Below, in pieces: positions 61,090-64,000 of a DNA stretch of 64,000 bases. Source of the DNA: Capnocytophaga sp. oral taxon 338 str. F0234. GTDB taxonomy: Bacteria; Bacteroidota; Bacteroidia; Flavobacteriales; Flavobacteriaceae. Where the stretch lies: assembly GCF_000192225.1 (NCBI RefSeq), contig NZ_GL872413.1:963402-1027401 (forward strand). The letters are read 5' to 3'. Each line of letters begins with the position of its first letter. Within the stretch, counting starts at the first letter, position 1. The notes beneath the pieces are model-generated. The model had not been told where the DNA came from. It ran no database searches and saw only the letters and a list, made by a program, of their open reading frames with translations. A program made the translations under genes and the position numbers.

Positions 61090-63488
61090 TAAGGATTTAC
61101 TTACTTGTTTTCTTTGCATTATTTTCTCTACCTCTTTTGGCACAACAGGTAGATTTGGAAAATATAGATACCCAGCTGAAAGAAAAACTTAAGAAGAAAC
61201 CCTTCTCTATCTCAGGGAATGCCTCTGTAAGTGGTGTGTATAACAAAGCTTCCGATAATCCTGCTAAAGAACCTTTCTTATATTTCTTCAATGGTAATAT
61301 CACTTTGGGTTTTTATGATTGGACAATGCCTATTAATTATCGATATACTAATCAAGGAGATGCCTTAGATTACCAAATTCCTTTTAAGTTCAATCGCCTA
61401 AGTCTACACCCTAAATACAAATGGATATTAGCTCATATAGGCGATGTAAGTATGAGTTTCTCTCCTTATACTTTTAATGGACTCCAATTTACAGGTGGAG
61501 GATTAGAACTTACTCCCGAAAAATACCCTCTGAAAGCTTCCTTTATGGGTGGACAACTTGCTAAAGCAACAGAGTATGATGGTCGTCCTCAAACTACTCC
61601 TACTTACGAACGTTGGGGCTATGGGACAAAACTAACCTATAAAAAAGATGATTTAGAAATAGGAGGGATTCTCTTTTTTGCTAATGATAAGCCCAATTCT
61701 CTATCGGTATTGATCCCTGATGAAAAGAAAATATATCCACTATCAAACCAAGTATATTCTGGATTTGCCAAATATAAACCTTTACATTTTGTGGAAGTAT
61801 TTGGAGAATATGCTATAAGTCTTCTGGGGAATGTTCAAAGCCAAAAGCAAGATTTTACAGCTTACAATGCTGGTATTAACTTTATTTTTACTAAAGCAAG
61901 TGTAGGGGTACGCTATGAAAAGGTAGACCCTGATTACAAAACCTTGGGAGCATACTACTTTGTAAATGATATGGAGAATATTACTCTTAATGGTTCTCTA
62001 AATTTATTTAATGACAATGTGTCTGTAGCTGCAAGTATAGGACGACAACACGACAATTTAAACCAACAGAAACCTAAACAATCCAATCAATGGGTAGGAT
62101 CTGCAAACCTAAATGCTAAAATAACTCCCAAACTATCTCTTTCTGGAAGTTATAGTAATTTTACAATGTTCACTAACAAACTAATTAATCCTTTTGATAG
62201 GATCAACAACCCTCAACTCTATGAACAACCACAAGATTCTATTAACTACCGACAAGTATCACAGAATACTACTGCTAATATAAGCTATGCTATAAATGAA
62301 AATCAAAACCTTACCCTCTCCTATTCCTTCAATGATGTGGTGAACAAACAAAATAATATAGTGCGCAGAGGAGGAATTTCGCGCTTTCATAATGCCGGAG
62401 CTGCTTATGTATTGCAATTTCCCGAGAGTAAACTCAGCCTATCTCCTTCGTTCAATTACACATATAGCATTGTTTCAAGAGAGAAAACGCAGATGATAGG
62501 ACCTTCATTTACCATAGGTAAAGTGTTTTTTGAGGACAAACTCAACACAACCCTCTTAGGAAACTATAGCATTTCACAATCACCTACCTCCAAAGGCAAT
62601 ACTGCTAATATACAATTAAATGTAAACTTCCTCCCTTGGAAAAACCATCAGTTTTCCTTAAGCGCTATACAATCTTTTCGCTATACTGAGAGCAATACGC
62701 AAAGTATTGCTGGACAAAGTACTAATGTGAGTTTAGGTTATACTTATAATTTTGAAAAAATAGAATTGCCATTCCCTTCATTTAAATTCAAGAAGAAGAG
62801 CAAAACTCCTAAAGAGAAAAGACCCCATAAGGAGGAAAAACAAAAGATTGAAAAAACGAAGGTCTCCAATCCTTCGGAAGAAAAGATAAAGCCTGAAGTT
62901 TCTACAACTATTGAAAAAACTACGTCAACAACAGAAAAGCCAATAGAAAACAGCCCTGAATTGTCAAATATTCAAGATTTGCATTTTATGGGAGAACTAA
63001 ATACTCAGATTACAGATATACAACATCAGCTACAGGTCAGCGGAACTAAGAAAGAAATAAAGCGACTACAAGAAGAACAGAAACTACTTATAGAAAAAGC
63101 TAAAAAGCGTCAACAAGATTATCGAACTTTTGTATTCCGCTGCCTGAAGAATATGTATCATCAAGCCATGGAAAGTGATACGAGAATGAAAGAAAATGTC
63201 TTTTTCTATAAAGAAACTTACGATACTAACCCTACTGATAAAAATAAAGAACTTTTAGAAAAATCAAAAAATGCTTATTTGGCTCATCTTTGGATACTTA
63301 ACGAATTAAAAGATATGACCATGGAGAAACTTATAAACGAAGAAGGACTTCTAAGTGAATTTGCCAAACAGCATAAAGAAAATATTTATAAAGTCCTTGC
63401 TGAAAAAATTTCTTCTCAGCAAAAAATAAACATTATCTCTGAATCATTGATAGATTTTTATCACAAGGCCTATCTTGACTCAGAATAG
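61086..63488 (+). CDS. Outer-membrane beta-barrel protein with C-terminal coiled coil
   Basis: 800 residues. Signal peptide MIRIYLLVFFALFSLPLLAQ, then about 540 residues of alternating beta-strand sequence typical of an outer-membrane barrel (for example SLSGSYSNFTMFTNK and NLTLSYSFNDVVNK). Next is a Lys/Glu/Pro-rich linker at about 560-635 and a helical, coiled-coil C-terminal 160 residues (EIKRLQEEQKLLIEKAKKRQ) likely in the periplasm. No named family. Coupling to the PKD lipoprotein and closeness to PorV, SprB-repeat and TANFOR genes make it a candidate export pore or anchor of the system. Confidence 0.7.
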   Translation: MIRIYLLVFFALFSLPLLAQQVDLENIDTQLKEKLKKKPFSISGNASVSGVYNKASDNPAKEPFLYFFNGNITLGFYDWTMPINYRYTNQGDALDYQIPFKFNRLSLHPKYKWILAHIGDVSMSFSPYTFNGLQFTGGGLELTPEKYPLKASFMGGQLAKATEYDGRPQTTPTYERWGYGTKLTYKKDDLEIGGILFFANDKPNSLSVLIPDEKKIYPLSNQVYSGFAKYKPLHFVEVFGEYAISLLGNVQSQKQDFTAYNAGINFIFTKASVGVRYEKVDPDYKTLGAYYFVNDMENITLNGSLNLFNDNVSVAASIGRQHDNLNQQKPKQSNQWVGSANLNAKITPKLSLSGSYSNFTMFTNKLINPFDRINNPQLYEQPQDSINYRQVSQNTTANISYAINENQNLTLSYSFNDVVNKQNNIVRRGGISRFHNAGAAYVLQFPESKLSLSPSFNYTYSIVSREKTQMIGPSFTIGKVFFEDKLNTTLLGNYSISQSPTSKGNTANIQLNVNFLPWKNHQFSLSAIQSFRYTESNTQSIAGQSTNVSLGYTYNFEKIELPFPSFKFKKKSKTPKEKRPHKEEKQKIEKTKVSNPSEEKIKPEVSTTIEKTTSTTEKPIENSPELSNIQDLHFMGELNTQITDIQHQLQVSGTKKEIKRLQEEQKLLIEKAKKRQQDYRTFVFRCLKNMYHQAMESDTRMKENVFFYKETYDTNPTDKNKELLEKSKNAYLAHLWILNELKDMTMEKLINEEGLLSEFAKQHKENIYKVLAEKISSQQKINIISESLIDFYHKAYLDSE

Positions 63489-63729
63489 AAGAAGATTTTA
63501 TAAAAACTGTATAATGAACGATGTCAAAAGGTACTGCCAAAGTGATATCCAAGGTTACTCCTACCTTGCTGTAAATTGCTTTGACTTTCTCTACATCTAT
63601 AGTAAGGTTCTCGGCAGTAGGGATAAGGGTTACCTTAGCTGTTTTAGGGGAGAGGTGTATCAAGTTGAACACGCCTGCGATTTGGTACTTTTTGCCTTGT
63701 TTGATCGTAGCTTGTACTTGTTCAATATG
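63489..63729 (-). pseudogene. Fragment of a large TANFOR-type protein
   Basis: The minus-strand frame is open from a TAA at 63730 down past the 3' end of the barrel gene. It has no good start and contains GKKYQIAGVFNLIHLSPKTA, VTLIPTAENLTIDVEKVKAI and YSKVGVTLDITLAVPFDI. I recall such 'lipt..n...d..ki..iY...gV...v' stretches from the interior of long TANFOR/toxin-type proteins in flavobacteria. It ends abruptly at the neighbouring gene, so it is a recombination remnant. G+C is higher than around it. 63730-63843 holds nothing recognisable. Confidence 0.5.
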
Positions 63730-63843
63730 TTAAAGAACTTATTTTTAGTATATTGTTTGTGTAATGATTTTAGGAATAGAGATAGTGTTTTTTCTTTAAA
63801 TAGACAATAGTTTTAGATGTTTTCTGTACATAGGTATTCATTT

Positions 63844-64000
63844 CTATTCCTCTCTTTCAAAAATGTACAAATTATCTTTTACATCTTTGATATACAATTT
63901 ATTACCACTTATATATAAGGGTTGAGAAGGTACTAACTGATTGCGAGAGGTATTTCGTTCTTCTTGAGTGATAAGTTCGTATTCCCATACTAACTTTCTC
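63844..64000 (-). CDS. Beta-propeller immunity-like protein (partial)
   Basis: 3' end of a gene running in from the right edge: 51 codons ending at TAG 63844. The sequence includes KLVWEYELITQEE, PSQPLYISGNKLYIKD and VKDNLYIFEREE. The end matches in pattern the end of the propeller protein at 48323-49327 (TDTDDNLFIYEEE, with (W/R)(E/I).E preceding). So a second member of that family lies just beyond the window. Confidence 0.65.
   Translation of the reverse strand, partial: RKLVWEYELITQEERNTSRNQLVPSQPLYISGNKLYIKDVKDNLYIFEREE

Noticed and set aside
63433..63672. 79-codon minus frame as a complete gene
   Set aside because: The recognisable homologous part continues upstream of its first ATG to a stop at 63730 and ends arbitrarily inside the neighbouring gene, so it is a fragment.

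Overview
The window looks like a chromosome segment of an AT-rich flavobacterium, most likely Capnocytophaga or a close relative. Four lines of evidence support this inference. Many genes start just downstream of the Bacteroidetes -7 element TAnnTTTG, often with TTG about 20 bases upstream. One protein has a type IX secretion (T9SS) C-terminal sorting domain and another is a PorV homologue. A TANFOR-type protein, a SprB-repeat protein and a BspA-type leucine-rich-repeat lipoprotein are present. The TamL-type lipoprotein is characteristic of Bacteroidetes. I saw no rRNA, tRNA, CRISPR array or insertion sequence.

Layout. 1-1392: 5' end of a secreted NamZ-like protein, divergent from an FtsX/LolC-type permease. 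1411-5128: five overlapping genes for a non-standard phospholipid pathway (CDP-alcohol transferase, CdsA-like cytidylyltransferase, patatin-like protein, SDR, PAP2 phosphatase). 5176-6411: collagen-like/LRR lipoprotein. 6764-13521: core metabolism and envelope genes on the minus strand (alr with a coupled 57-residue membrane protein and a crotonase, a CtlX-like hydrolase, a deoxyhypusine-synthase-like enzyme, TamL). 13732-20332: accessory array of small immunity-like genes mixed with broken Rhs tips, including one Rhs tip with a cytidine-deaminase-like toxin domain and a DUF416-like partner. 20375-25134: truncated glutaminyl cyclase and a large CobN/HmuS-like chelatase. 25315-31568: tag, a PLP enzyme, a GH73/LysM glucosaminidase, an EEP-family protein, lgt and a sugar-nucleotide dehydratase. 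31605-40350: surface glycan genes (nucleotidyltransferase, aminotransferase, three glycosyltransferases, O-antigen ligase, LTA-synthase-like enzyme). 40359-42991: fabD, queH and a polyprenyl synthase. 43081-44836: two secreted YD-like proteins. 45046-64000: a large T9SS-linked polymorphic-toxin locus.

The most interesting region is 45.5-64 kb. A stand-alone PorV paralogue, a SprB-repeat protein carrying a type-A T9SS sorting domain, a PKD lipoprotein and an 800-residue outer-membrane barrel lie beside a 1276-residue TANFOR protein. That protein ends in an AHH-type nuclease tip. It is followed by a chain of translationally coupled small genes (likely immunity proteins), then by displaced toxin tips with their own partners. 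Near-identical 110-bp repeats in the immunity genes and shared DNA in the toxin tips show recombination of cassettes. A second toxin fragment and a second propeller gene at the right edge suggest the array continues. I read the region as a contact- or surface-delivered interbacterial toxin system that uses T9SS components. The Rhs graveyard at 13.7-20.3 kb is a second, independent store of immunity genes.
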